Shown one piece after another: positions 26,409-33,753 of a stretch of 51,071 nucleotides of DNA. Where the stretch lies: IMG/VR virus record IMGVR_UViG_3300008267_000194, positions 1-51,071 of that record; one strand, given 5' to 3'. Under the pieces are notes generated by a model, which made no database searches, was not told the origin of the DNA, and saw only the letters and a list, made by a program, of their open reading frames with translations. The translations under genes were made by a program, and so were the position numbers. The DNA comes from a virus. The number at the start of each line of letters is the position of its first letter. Positions within the stretch are counted from its first letter, which is position 1.

Positions 26409-28123
26409 TTGAATTTAAGACTTTGAGATGGATGAACCTGTTAAGTACAGGAAATGCATTTACGGAAGTCAACTTGAACACACACAAGTCGACTTTGATT
26501 GTAGGACAGAACGGAGCTGGTAAGAGTACCGTTCTTGATGCATTGTCTTTTGTATTGTATGGAAAGCCGTTCCGTAAAATTAATAAACCTCAACTGATCA
26601 ATACCATTAACGGTAAGAACTGTGTAGTGGAAGTTGAGTTTGATGTTGGTAAGAAGAAGTACAAAGTTATACGAGGTATCAAACCAAACATCTTTGAGAT
26701 CTATCATAATGGTGAGATGATCAACCAATCTGCTGATGTTAAAGACTATCAGGATATGTTAGAGAAGACAATTCTCAAACTAAACCATAAGTCTTTTAAT
26801 CAGATTGTGATTCTTGGAAGTGCATCGTTTGTTCCTTTCATGCAACTACCAGCAGCTCACCGTAGAGAGATCATTGAAGACCTTTTAGACATTCAGATCT
26901 TCTCTGTAATGAATAGTTTGTTAAAAGACAAGGCTGCAACTAATAAGTCAGCAATCACAGATAACAAATACAAGTTGGAAATGGTTATCGATAAGATTGA
27001 GATCCACAAGAAGCATTTGGAAGCACAGAAGGTGGACAACACACAACTGATTGCGGATAAACAATCTAAGATTGCCAAACTAACCAGTGATGTTGTTTCA
27101 ATTAAGAAGAACGTAGAGCAGTTTAATAAAGAGATTGAAGAGCTCCGTACTAAACTAATCAGCAAAGATAAGTTATCAGCTAAGCAATCTAAACTGCAAA
27201 CTTTGCAGAGACAGATTGGCGAACGTGTGAAAAAGACAGAGAAAGAGATTGGATTCTTCACTGTTCATGATACTTGCCCAACTTGCAACCAGGATATCAG
27301 TCAAGAATTTAAAGATACCAAGATTAAAGAGAAGTCAGGTCAACATACACAGCTTGTGGAAGGTTTAAACAAGCTACAAGAGGAGCTCGGCATCGTTGTA
27401 GAGTCAATGCAGGAGTTCGCTGAAATAAACGATTCTATCGTGGAATTAAACAAGAATGTAGCTGTTAGCAATAACAATGCTAGGTTTTCCAATGAGGCTA
27501 TCCAGGAATTGCAGATCGAAGTCACTGCTCTTCAAGAGAAGACAATGAACATTGAGAACAATTCAGCAGAGATTAAAAATCTATTGGAAGACCAGAAAGC
27601 ACTAGGACTTGCAAAGATTGAGCTTGATGAAGAGAAGAGTGTTTATGATGTTGCTTCTGTCCTGTTGAAAGATAGTGGGATTAAGACTAAGATCATCAAG
27701 CAGTACATTCCTGTGATCAATAAACTGATCAACAAGTATCTGGCTTCAATGGACTTCTTTGTCAACTTTGAGCTGGATGAGAATTTTGAAGAGAAAATTA
27801 AATCGAGGTTTAGAGATGAATTCAGTTACGCATCTTTCTCAGAAGGTGAAAAGGCAAGATTGGATCTTGCTTTGTTGTTCACTTGGAGATCAATTGCTAA
27901 GTTACGCAACAGCGCTAGTACCAATCTTCTTATACTCGACGAAGTATTTGATGGATCGCTAGACAATACTGGTAATGATGAACTGCTTGGAATCCTACAA
28001 GCATTGACTCAAGGTAATAATGTGTTTGTCATTAGTCATAAGACTGATGCTTACTTGGATAAGTTTGAAAAGGTGTTGAAGTTTGAAAAGCATAAGAACT
28101 TCTCACGTATTGCGGAGGTATAA
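26405..28123 (+). CDS. gp46: Recombination nuclease subunit gp46 (Rad50/SbcC-like)
   Basis: A 572-residue SMC-like ATPase. Walker A is GQNGAGKST (34-42). Two coiled coils flank a zinc hook CPTC with C291 and C294. The C-terminus has the signature FSEGEKARLDLALL and Walker B LLILDEVFDGSLD. Together with gp47 it processes DNA ends. Length matches T4 gp46 (560). The ATGA overlap with gp47 implies coupled, equimolar synthesis. Confidence 0.95.
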   Translation: MIEFKTLRWMNLLSTGNAFTEVNLNTHKSTLIVGQNGAGKSTVLDALSFVLYGKPFRKINKPQLINTINGKNCVVEVEFDVGKKKYKVIRGIKPNIFEIYHNGEMINQSADVKDYQDMLEKTILKLNHKSFNQIVILGSASFVPFMQLPAAHRREIIEDLLDIQIFSVMNSLLKDKAATNKSAITDNKYKLEMVIDKIEIHKKHLEAQKVDNTQLIADKQSKIAKLTSDVVSIKKNVEQFNKEIEELRTKLISKDKLSAKQSKLQTLQRQIGERVKKTEKEIGFFTVHDTCPTCNQDISQEFKDTKIKEKSGQHTQLVEGLNKLQEELGIVVESMQEFAEINDSIVELNKNVAVSNNNARFSNEAIQELQIEVTALQEKTMNIENNSAEIKNLLEDQKALGLAKIELDEEKSVYDVASVLLKDSGIKTKIIKQYIPVINKLINKYLASMDFFVNFELDENFEEKIKSRFRDEFSYASFSEGEKARLDLALLFTWRSIAKLRNSASTNLLILDEVFDGSLDNTGNDELLGILQALTQGNNVFVISHKTDAYLDKFEKVLKFEKHKNFSRIAEV

Positions 28124-28701
28124 TGATTTTAGATTTAGTAAGTAGTGACCATCCTTTGTTGAAGACTAAGATGGAGAAGTGGGACTTTGCTAATCCACCA
28201 ATGGATGCAAATGAGCTTGCAAACAATTTGATTGAGACAATGGTCGACCGTGAAGGTCTAGGTCTCTCAGCAAACCAGTGTGGTCTTCCTTATCGCGTAT
28301 TTGTAATGTGGTCTAATCCAACTAAGGTTTGTTTCAATCCTAGGGTTGTTAACCATGTTGGTGATATGCTTCCATTCTCTGAAGGTTGTCTGTCTTATCC
28401 AAACCTTTATGTAAAGATTAAAAGACCAATGGGTGTTCGTGTTCGTTACCAAACACCTGATGGTGAGACACACACTGAAGACTTTAACGGGATGACAGCT
28501 CGGATATTCCAACACGAGCTTGATCATTTAGAAGGAGTGGTGTATACTTCGAGGGCAAATAAAATTCATTTGGATAGAGCCATGAGAACTAAGAAAGCTC
28601 ATGACCGTATCATTAAGAACACACCAAAACAAGTTGTCCCTACAAGTATGGTACAGCGTATCTTAGAAAAGGCTAATAAAGAAAATGGAAGTACAACCTA
28701 A
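28123..28701 (+). CDS. def: Peptide deformylase
   Basis: A 192-residue deformylase with all three motifs: GLGLSANQ (45-52, family GxGLAAxQ), EGCLSYP (87-93) and QHELDHLEG (130-138) with the metal-binding Cys and two His. It removes the N-formyl group from new proteins. Phage copies are well known in cyanophages, where they may favour fast turnover of host photosystem proteins; this window shows no photosynthesis genes. It overlaps the gp46 stop by one base. Confidence 0.95.
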   Translation: MILDLVSSDHPLLKTKMEKWDFANPPMDANELANNLIETMVDREGLGLSANQCGLPYRVFVMWSNPTKVCFNPRVVNHVGDMLPFSEGCLSYPNLYVKIKRPMGVRVRYQTPDGETHTEDFNGMTARIFQHELDHLEGVVYTSRANKIHLDRAMRTKKAHDRIIKNTPKQVVPTSMVQRILEKANKENGSTT

Positions 28702-28852
28702 AGACCCAAGCAAGAAACATTTTTATGTTAGTCTTGTAAAAAGTGGATTGCGTATTTTTGCTGGAGCTACTTTAGCAGCTGGTCAATTATATGTGGCTGG
28801 AATGTTGTTAATTTTTGCAGAGATGTTAGGTATCGTTGAGGAAATAGTATAA
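28685..28852 (+). CDS. Small single-pass membrane protein
   Basis: A 55-residue ORF with a charged N-terminus (MEVQPKDPSKKHFY) and one hydrophobic stretch (IFAGATLAAGQLYVAGMLLIF, residues about 24-44), ending in acidic EEIV. It overlaps the deformylase 3' end by 17 bases, and its stop overlaps the queE start (TAATG), which supports real translation. Function unknown; an inner-membrane location is predicted. Confidence 0.65.
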   Translation: MEVQPKDPSKKHFYVSLVKSGLRIFAGATLAAGQLYVAGMLLIFAEMLGIVEEIV

Positions 28853-29703
28853 TGGCAAAGTTAAAAGTAGCAGAACTTTTTTATAGTATCCAAGGTGAAG
28901 GTCGTTACATGGGAGTGCCTTCTGTGTTCCTTCGCACATTTGGATGTAACTTTAAATGTGAGGGCTTTGGAATGCCCAAAGGAGAGTTAAGTGATGAACG
29001 AAATGTTATCGCGCTTAAAGTGGATGATATCGGAAGTTACAACAGCCTTCCACTTGTTAGTACTGGCTGCGACTCTTACGCTAGTTGGGATCCTCGCTTC
29101 AAGCATCTTAGTCCTGTTCTTAGTACTGATTCGATTGCCAATACAATTATGGATATGCTTCCGCACAAGAGGTGGGAAGACGAACATCTCGTGATCACAG
29201 GTGGTGAGCCATTGCTTGGTTGGCAGCGTGCTTATCCTGAGTTGCTTGAGAATCCAAACATGCAAGCTCTTGCTGAGTTGACGTTTGAAACAAACGGCAC
29301 ACAAAAACTTGATCCAGCATTCTATGAATATATGATGATGGAGTGGGTAATGGAACGCGGTTATGAAACCCTGACATTCTCTGTATCACCAAAGCTATCA
29401 GTATCTGGTGAGAAATGGGATGAAGCAATATGTCCTGATGTTGTTGCAGAGTATAGTAGCCTTGGTTACACATACTTGAAGTTTGTTGTTGCATCACAGG
29501 ACGACATTGACGAAGCACAGCAAGCTGTTGATGAATACCGTAAAGCTGGATTCGTAGGTCCTGTTTATGTTATGCCTGTTGGTGGTGTAGAATCAGTTTA
29601 TAATATGAATAGCCGTAATGTGGCTGAGTTTGCTATCAAGAAGGGTTGGAGATATTCTGATCGATTGCAAGTTCCACTGTTTAAGAATGAGTGGGGAACT
29701 TAA
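28852..29703 (+). CDS. queE: 7-carboxy-7-deazaguanine synthase QueE (radical SAM)
   Basis: A 283-residue radical-SAM enzyme: FYSIQGEGRYMGVPSVFLR, cysteines C32 and C36 (GCNFKC) and a third at C73 (STGCDSYASWDPRF) after a 36-residue insert, then ITGGEPLLGWQ and FETNGTQ. QueE turns 6-carboxy-tetrahydropterin into 7-carboxy-7-deazaguanine in the preQ0 pathway. It is longer than the classic enzyme (about 220) because of the insert. QueD and a DpdA-like gene downstream point to DNA or tRNA 7-deazaguanine modification. Confidence 0.92.
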   Translation: MAKLKVAELFYSIQGEGRYMGVPSVFLRTFGCNFKCEGFGMPKGELSDERNVIALKVDDIGSYNSLPLVSTGCDSYASWDPRFKHLSPVLSTDSIANTIMDMLPHKRWEDEHLVITGGEPLLGWQRAYPELLENPNMQALAELTFETNGTQKLDPAFYEYMMMEWVMERGYETLTFSVSPKLSVSGEKWDEAICPDVVAEYSSLGYTYLKFVVASQDDIDEAQQAVDEYRKAGFVGPVYVMPVGGVESVYNMNSRNVAEFAIKKGWRYSDRLQVPLFKNEWGT

Positions 29704-30437
29704 TGCATACTGTATATTGGAGCTGCGCACCTCTGACACCTTTGCCTATCAGTAATGACGATATGTCATTGTTGTATGTAGAGCCAGTACCTGTCTATAA
29801 AAAGGTACTGGATGAGGTTGTCAATATGAACATTGTCAAAACAAAAAGAACAGCACAATATTTTTTCAATTGCCCTGCTTTTAAGCAAACTATCAGGAAT
29901 ACTTTTGCAATCCTTGCCCCAATCGATTTGACCATGTCATTAACTCCAACTGAACTTCGTGTAAAAGAATTAAATCAGCGAGAATTCGATTTGTTTATCA
30001 ATGTGAGAAGTCTAGAAGATAAATTTATAGGTTTGAATACAGGATTATTATTATTTTCTGAAAAATCAGTCAATATGACTGCTTACTCTGCATTTCTTTC
30101 TAAAGGAGATGTCGCCCGCAAGACAAGAATCATTCCTGGAACATACAATATATCAAAGTGGTTTAGACCAATAGAATGTCCTTTTATTGTTGATGAGGAA
30201 TGCGATCAAATTTCAATCAAAAGAGGTGACCCACTTTTCTATATTTCGTTTGATTGTGAACAGGATGTTGAATTTAAAAGGTTTAATTGTACACCTGATT
30301 TATCAAGAGAGATGGATAAATGTTTGAATCTCAAAAAATATATTAAAAATATAGGCTTAGATTTATTATATGGAATGTTCTCAGGAGCTGGTGGAAATAA
30401 AAAAGTGGCTCGTTTAATCAAACAAAATTTATTATGA
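29703..30437 (+). CDS. Conserved hypothetical phage protein
   Basis: A 244-residue soluble protein starting at ATG 29703, which overlaps the queE stop (TAATG); the GTG 12 bases earlier is less likely. Features: a short N-terminal segment with WSCAPLTPLP, a central LFINVRSLEDKFIGLNTG, then FRPIECPFIVD and a strand-rich region (ISIKRGDPLFYISFD) resembling a cupin-like barrel. The C-terminus is basic. I do not recognise a named family. It lies between queE and queD and may belong to the same transcription unit. Confidence 0.6.
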   Translation: MHTVYWSCAPLTPLPISNDDMSLLYVEPVPVYKKVLDEVVNMNIVKTKRTAQYFFNCPAFKQTIRNTFAILAPIDLTMSLTPTELRVKELNQREFDLFINVRSLEDKFIGLNTGLLLFSEKSVNMTAYSAFLSKGDVARKTRIIPGTYNISKWFRPIECPFIVDEECDQISIKRGDPLFYISFDCEQDVEFKRFNCTPDLSREMDKCLNLKKYIKNIGLDLLYGMFSGAGGNKKVARLIKQNLL

Positions 30438-30446
30438 GGAGTTAAT

Positions 30447-30788
30447 GTGAATCAAAGACGTAATTTTTTGAAAGGCGTTGGTATTGCTGGCGCTTTTGTG
30501 GCTGGTGTTGCTGCCTATAAGCAGGTGAAAGACATTGCTGACAATAGTAAGGACATTAGCCATCTAGCACCACCAGATAATGCACATACAATACAAGTCA
30601 CAGGAGCTTATGGTCAAGCACCGAAGCCAGTGCCTGTTTATGAAGACTTCAGTATTGGGTCATCATCGTATTACATTAACGGTTACAACAGTGAAGTAAC
30701 TCACAAGGTTGCAATGACAGTAGGTAAAGATAATAGGCTTTGGATTAAAGTTGGCGACGAATGGCGCCGAGTAGCATTAGAGGGATAA
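30447..30788 (+). CDS. Protein with twin-arginine-type signal sequence
   Basis: A 113-residue protein starting at GTG 30447 behind GAGGAG. The N-terminus NQRRNFLKGVGIAGAFVAGVAA has the Tat consensus (R-R-x-F-L-K) followed by a weakly hydrophobic, Gly/Ala-rich segment. The mature part includes ITVTGAYGQAPKPVPVYED-like sequence and ends with WIKVGDEWRRVALEG. This suggests export in folded form by the host Tat system, or membrane anchoring. No catalytic motif is evident. Confidence 0.65.
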   Translation: MNQRRNFLKGVGIAGAFVAGVAAYKQVKDIADNSKDISHLAPPDNAHTIQVTGAYGQAPKPVPVYEDFSIGSSSYYINGYNSEVTHKVAMTVGKDNRLWIKVGDEWRRVALEG

Positions 30789-30789
30789 T

Positions 30790-31296
30790 ATGGAACTACA
30801 ACCAATTACATACAAATACGTTTCAACAAAGGAATATGTTGATGCGTTTCCTGTAGCATACAGGCAATTCAAAGCAGATTCACACTGCAACTTAATCCAC
30901 GGCTATGCATTCAGCATGAAGTTCCACTTTGGAACCAATGATCTCGATGTTCGTAATTGGGTGGCTGATTATGGTGGTCTTAAAGAGCTGAAAGAAGTTC
31001 TACAAGATCAGTTTGATCATACATTGCTTGTTGCAGAGAATGATCCTGAGTTAGAGATATACAAAGAGTTAGAACGTCGTAAGATTGCTAAGCTGACCAT
31101 CCTTCCTAAGTTAGGTTGTGAAGGCCTTGCTGATCAATTGTACCGATATGTTAACGGTGTTTACATTCCTGACTACTGGGGTCCATCAGAAGCTAATCGT
31201 CTGTGGTGCTTCCGTGTAGAAGTTCGTGAGACACAATCCAACATGGCGTTCCGTGAAGGACACCGTGAGTGGAATGAGGACCTGTTTGATGTTTAA
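30790..31296 (+). CDS. queD: 6-carboxy-tetrahydropterin synthase QueD
   Basis: A 168-residue T-fold enzyme. The active-site segment is H32-C33-NLI-H37-GYAF, where the usual HGH reads HGY; then FDHTLL, EGLADQLYRYVN and RVEVRET near the C-terminus. QueD converts dihydroneopterin triphosphate to 6-carboxy-tetrahydropterin, the QueE substrate. The HGY variant occurs in a recognisable subgroup of QueD proteins. It lies one base after the Tat-signal gene. Confidence 0.85.
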   Translation: MELQPITYKYVSTKEYVDAFPVAYRQFKADSHCNLIHGYAFSMKFHFGTNDLDVRNWVADYGGLKELKEVLQDQFDHTLLVAENDPELEIYKELERRKIAKLTILPKLGCEGLADQLYRYVNGVYIPDYWGPSEANRLWCFRVEVRETQSNMAFREGHREWNEDLFDV

Positions 31297-31498
31297 ACAG
31301 TACAAGTGGGTTCCTGATGGAACTTACGACTCTTCTGAATACCTTGTGCGTTATGTTATCGAGGAAGGTAATGCCAAGACAGTGATTTCGAAAATGTGGG
31401 TCGACGAAGGTGGACATGCAACTCTTGGCAAAGAGCTTAGACAGCCATGGGGTGCATTCCCTGACTTTCCACCAAAGCCACCAAAGAAGGTTGACTAA
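31289..31498 (+). CDS. Small hypothetical protein
   Basis: A 69-residue protein from ATG 31289, which overlaps the queD stop by eight bases. It contains YKWVPDGTYDSSEYLVRYVIEE and ends in a Pro/Lys-rich tail (FPPKPPKKVD). No recognised family or membrane segment. Its stop codon overlaps the -35 element of the next promoter. Earlier in-frame starts lie deep inside queD and are unlikely. Confidence 0.55.
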   Translation: MFKQYKWVPDGTYDSSEYLVRYVIEEGNAKTVISKMWVDEGGHATLGKELRQPWGAFPDFPPKPPKKVD

Positions 31499-31519
31499 AG
31501 GTCTGAATTGTGTTATAAT
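31491..31519 (+). promoter_or_regulatory. Strong sigma-70 promoter with extended -10
   Basis: TTGACT (31491-31496), 17-base spacer, TATAAT (31514-31519) with an upstream TG (TGTTATAAT). Five of six and six of six consensus matches. Initiation about seven bases downstream would coincide with the ATG at 31526. Probably an early promoter used by unmodified host polymerase. Confidence 0.82.
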
Positions 31520-31525
31520 CCCCTT

Positions 31526-32395
31526 ATGGAAAACACAATTCAAATTCCTTCTGCAAATTCAATAGTTAAAGTTACTGCTTCATTTAGAAACATTAATTAT
31601 TATACTAGTGAATCAAAACCATTTGATGAATCTATTATCGAAGGTGTTGTAGTTAATAATCCAAAGTGGGTTGATGCTAATTCAATTACTATAGAAACCG
31701 GTAATAAAGATTTTCCAGTTTCTATTATATCGATTAAGAATATTAAGAAAGTTGATATTATCAAAGGTAGCACTTCTGACTCAACCAAGTATTTCAATGT
31801 TCAAGGTTCCAAAGGTAGCACTTATGTGGTATCGGTTCGTGAAAACCAATATTCCTGCACGTGTACTGGGTTCAAATACCACGGGAAATGTAAGCATGGA
31901 GAAGAGGTAATGTCCCCTAAAATCAACAAGTTACAACTGTTGACCTTTTTGGACAAAGCGGATATAATAGACATATCAACTAAGGAAATAAACATGAAAC
32001 AAACCTACTCTGTCAGCTACGATAACGACTTTATGCAACGTAAACTTGACCACTACAATGCGTGGTTATTGAATCCTAAGCGTAAGGTTGAGGACGGTCC
32101 TTACCAGGGCTTTCCTGAAGAAGTAGAGCGTGCAGCTAAACTTGCTAAGGGCCGTGCTATTATGGAAGCTGAGCGTGCAGCTAAGCCTGCAAAGCCTGCA
32201 AAAGTTGTTAAGACTAAAGTAGCCGCTAAGCGTCCCCGTACTGGTGGTCCTACTAAGCAAGACCGTGCTGTAGAGATCTACCGTGCTAACATCAAGCTGT
32301 CTAAGGACAACGTGATTGCAATCATTCGTGAACAGTTGGATATGTCTCCTGCCGGAGCTACAACTTACTACTACAACGCTAAGAAATTAGCTTAA
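31526..32395 (+). CDS. SWIM zinc-finger protein with DNA-binding-like C-terminus
   Basis: A 289-residue protein. The N-terminal half carries a SWIM zinc finger, C111-x-C113-x8-C122-x-H124 (YSCTCTGF to KCKH), predicted to bind DNA or protein. The second half has a basic Ala/Lys/Pro linker (AAKPAKPAKVVKTKVAAK) and a helical C-terminal domain (DRAVEIYRANIKLSK to YYYNAKKL). No Shine-Dalgarno precedes ATG 31526, which sits at the expected transcription start. An internal promoter and ribosome site suggest that the second half is also made separately. Confidence 0.68.
   Translation: MENTIQIPSANSIVKVTASFRNINYYTSESKPFDESIIEGVVVNNPKWVDANSITIETGNKDFPVSIISIKNIKKVDIIKGSTSDSTKYFNVQGSKGSTYVVSVRENQYSCTCTGFKYHGKCKHGEEVMSPKINKLQLLTFLDKADIIDISTKEINMKQTYSVSYDNDFMQRKLDHYNAWLLNPKRKVEDGPYQGFPEEVERAAKLAKGRAIMEAERAAKPAKPAKVVKTKVAAKRPRTGGPTKQDRAVEIYRANIKLSKDNVIAIIREQLDMSPAGATTYYYNAKKLA
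31940..31968 (+). promoter_or_regulatory. Internal sigma-70 promoter inside the SWIM gene
   Basis: TTGACC (31940-31945), 17-base spacer, TATAAT (31963-31968): five of six and six of six matches. It lies within the coding sequence, just ahead of an internal ribosome site (TAAGGA) and ATG 31994. Confidence 0.75.
31994..32395 (+). CDS. Nested in-frame gene: putative basic DNA-binding protein
   Basis: A 133-residue product starting at internal ATG 31994, seven bases after TAAGGA and behind its own sigma-70 promoter. It comprises SVSYDNDFMQRKLDHYNAWL, a histone-like Ala/Lys/Pro linker and a C-terminal helical domain ending MSPAGATTYYYNAKKLA. It shares the frame of the SWIM gene, so the two parts may be separate genes fused by loss of a stop, or a dual-product gene. 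DNA binding is inferred from the basic composition. Confidence 0.6.
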   Translation: MKQTYSVSYDNDFMQRKLDHYNAWLLNPKRKVEDGPYQGFPEEVERAAKLAKGRAIMEAERAAKPAKPAKVVKTKVAAKRPRTGGPTKQDRAVEIYRANIKLSKDNVIAIIREQLDMSPAGATTYYYNAKKLA

Positions 32396-32409
32396 GGGGT
32401 TGAAATATT

Positions 32410-32646
32410 ATGAGTTATAAGCTATCAGAGGTGACTTACCTCAAAGAAAATTTCGATCCAAGTAACTTAAATCACGTCAAGCATTATAAATATTTTTTAG
32501 AAAATAGTCGGTGGAGTGGCTCTTGTCCTTTCAGGATTGAGTGGCCATTCGTGACAGTCCCTGAACTGATCAAGGACCGACTGATTAAAAAATATCTTAA
32601 TAACATCATTGATCACATTGAAGACAACCAAGAACAACATGCTTGA
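32410..32646 (+). CDS. Small hypothetical protein
   Basis: A 78-residue soluble protein (MSYKLSEVTYLKENFDPSNL, then WSGSCPFRIEWPFVTVPELI and a helical acidic tail). No known family. It follows the nested gene by 14 bases and is probably cotranscribed. Its TGA overlaps the TTGACA of the next promoter. AAGGGG precedes the ATG at a somewhat long spacing. Confidence 0.55.
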   Translation: MSYKLSEVTYLKENFDPSNLNHVKHYKYFLENSRWSGSCPFRIEWPFVTVPELIKDRLIKKYLNNIIDHIEDNQEQHA

Positions 32647-32671
32647 CAAATAAGTTTTATTATTTTATAAT
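32643..32671 (+). promoter_or_regulatory. Perfect consensus sigma-70 promoter
   Basis: TTGACA (32643-32648), 17-base spacer, TATAAT (32666-32671): twelve of twelve consensus matches with ideal spacing. It would drive the folE remnant, the nuclease-like gene, the T-fold protein and dpdA early in infection. Confidence 0.9.
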
Positions 32672-32699
32672 AACCTCCACACGCGGGAGGTTTCTTTTT
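32672..32699 (+). terminator. Hairpin with T-run overlapping the promoter start
   Basis: AACCTCC (32672-32678), loop ACACGCG and GGAGGTT (32686-32692), followed by TCTTTTT. This looks like an intrinsic terminator for mRNA coming from upstream. The left arm begins immediately after the -10 box, so mRNA starting here would contain little or none of it and would not terminate. Confidence 0.65.
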
Positions 32700-32712
32700 A
32701 TATGGAGTATAC

Positions 32713-33299
32713 ATGAGTGAATTAGATAAAGGTGAGTATTTCGTTTCCAAGAGAATTAGAGATCGACTAGTGAAGAACGGAGTACGATTCTTTGCTAACG
32801 ATAATATTTGGATACAGGCAGACGTCTTGCTAAAATGTATGTGCATGAGCTAATGGAGGGTCGTTACTCTAAAGAGCCTAAGGCTACATCATTTCCTAAC
32901 GAAGGTCCAGAACGGTTTGAAGGAATGCTTTGCGTTCGTGCTGAGCTCACATCCATGTGCTCACATCACCACCAGCCAGTTCGAGGGATTGCTGTGATCG
33001 GTATCATTCCAACAGGACGTGTGATTGGTTTGTCCAAGTATGTTCGTATTGCACAATGGTGTGCTCGTCGTGGACAGCTGCAAGAAGACTTGGTCAACCA
33101 AATTTCAAGAGCTATTATGCAGAACTGTGACACGGAGAATGTTGCTGTATACATTCAAGCAACGCATGGCTGTATGGAGAACCGTGGTGTGGAAGCACAC
33201 TCTAGCTTAACACAAACATCCGTAGTACATGGATTGTTCCATAATGATTCAGTTAAAGCTGAATTCTTCAACAACGTTAAACTTCAAATGGGTTGCTAA
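32713..33299 (+). pseudogene. folE: GTP cyclohydrolase I (FolE), disrupted by deletion and frameshift
   Basis: ATG 32713 (GGAG six bases upstream) opens a frame reading MSELDKGEYF, VKNGVRFFANDNI, then stops at 32851. The rest of FolE is in another frame from about 32808: DTGRRLAKMYVHELMEGRY, SMCSHHHQP, IGLSKYVRIAQWCARRG, ATHGCMENRG and HSSLTQTS. The zinc ligands and catalytic core are intact. In phage relatives some 35-45 residues separate NDNI from DTGRR; here they are missing and the frame changes. The core could only be made from TTG 32808 or ATG 32835, neither with a good ribosome site. It may be inactive, or the window may carry a sequence error. Confidence 0.75.
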
Positions 33300-33300
33300 A

Positions 33301-33753
33301 ATGAGTGATCGTCTTACCAGTCAATGGACTCCTACTCTCGAACAGGCCTTTGGTGCTTCAGGTGCCAAAGGCCGTGAAGGCGAGATGTTTGTTAAAGAAG
33401 CTGTTGAGAGTTGGGGATGGGATGTAATTGACAATGAAGCCAGTTATGAAGAACAAGTGGCTGGTCAAGATCTATGGATTAAGAAACCTACTTGGCACAA
33501 TCATTACAGTATAGATGTCAAGAATAACATGAATGCCTTTGGTGCATTCTATGTTGATCCAGTAGAATGGATGAAACAAGAAAAGAAGAACCATCGGTTC
33601 TGGCATGTTAATACTGAGACAGGTTGGATGGCTTGGTATGATCGTGAAGAGATGAAGAAATACATTACAGCTAAAAACAAGACCAGTGGGTTTTGGGTTG
33701 GAGTAAAAGATAAACTTCCAGTTAATATCACAAGGAGACACTATGGAAAATAA
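33301..33753 (+). CDS. Putative PD-(D/E)XK-type nuclease
   Basis: A 150-residue protein from ATG 33301, one base after the folE stop; the longer frame to 33229 lies inside folE. The segment GREGEMFVKEAVESWGWDVID is followed by GQDLWIK and YSIDVKNNMN, fitting the E...D...(D)xK arrangement of small PD-(D/E)XK nucleases. It could be a resolvase-like or restriction-like enzyme. This rests on motif spacing alone. It overlaps the next gene by 11 bases. Confidence 0.5.
   Translation: MSDRLTSQWTPTLEQAFGASGAKGREGEMFVKEAVESWGWDVIDNEASYEEQVAGQDLWIKKPTWHNHYSIDVKNNMNAFGAFYVDPVEWMKQEKKNHRFWHVNTETGWMAWYDREEMKKYITAKNKTSGFWVGVKDKLPVNITRRHYGK

Noticed and set aside
32702-32716. Four-codon leader peptide ORF (MEYT) before folE
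   Set aside because: ATG follows GGAGG at a long spacing and the ORF is too short to judge; probably chance, although the stop overlaps the folE ATG.
32808-33299. Calling folE an intact short gene starting at TTG 32808
   Set aside because: No ribosome site precedes that codon, and the upstream frame clearly holds the missing FolE N-terminus, so a disrupted gene is the simpler reading.
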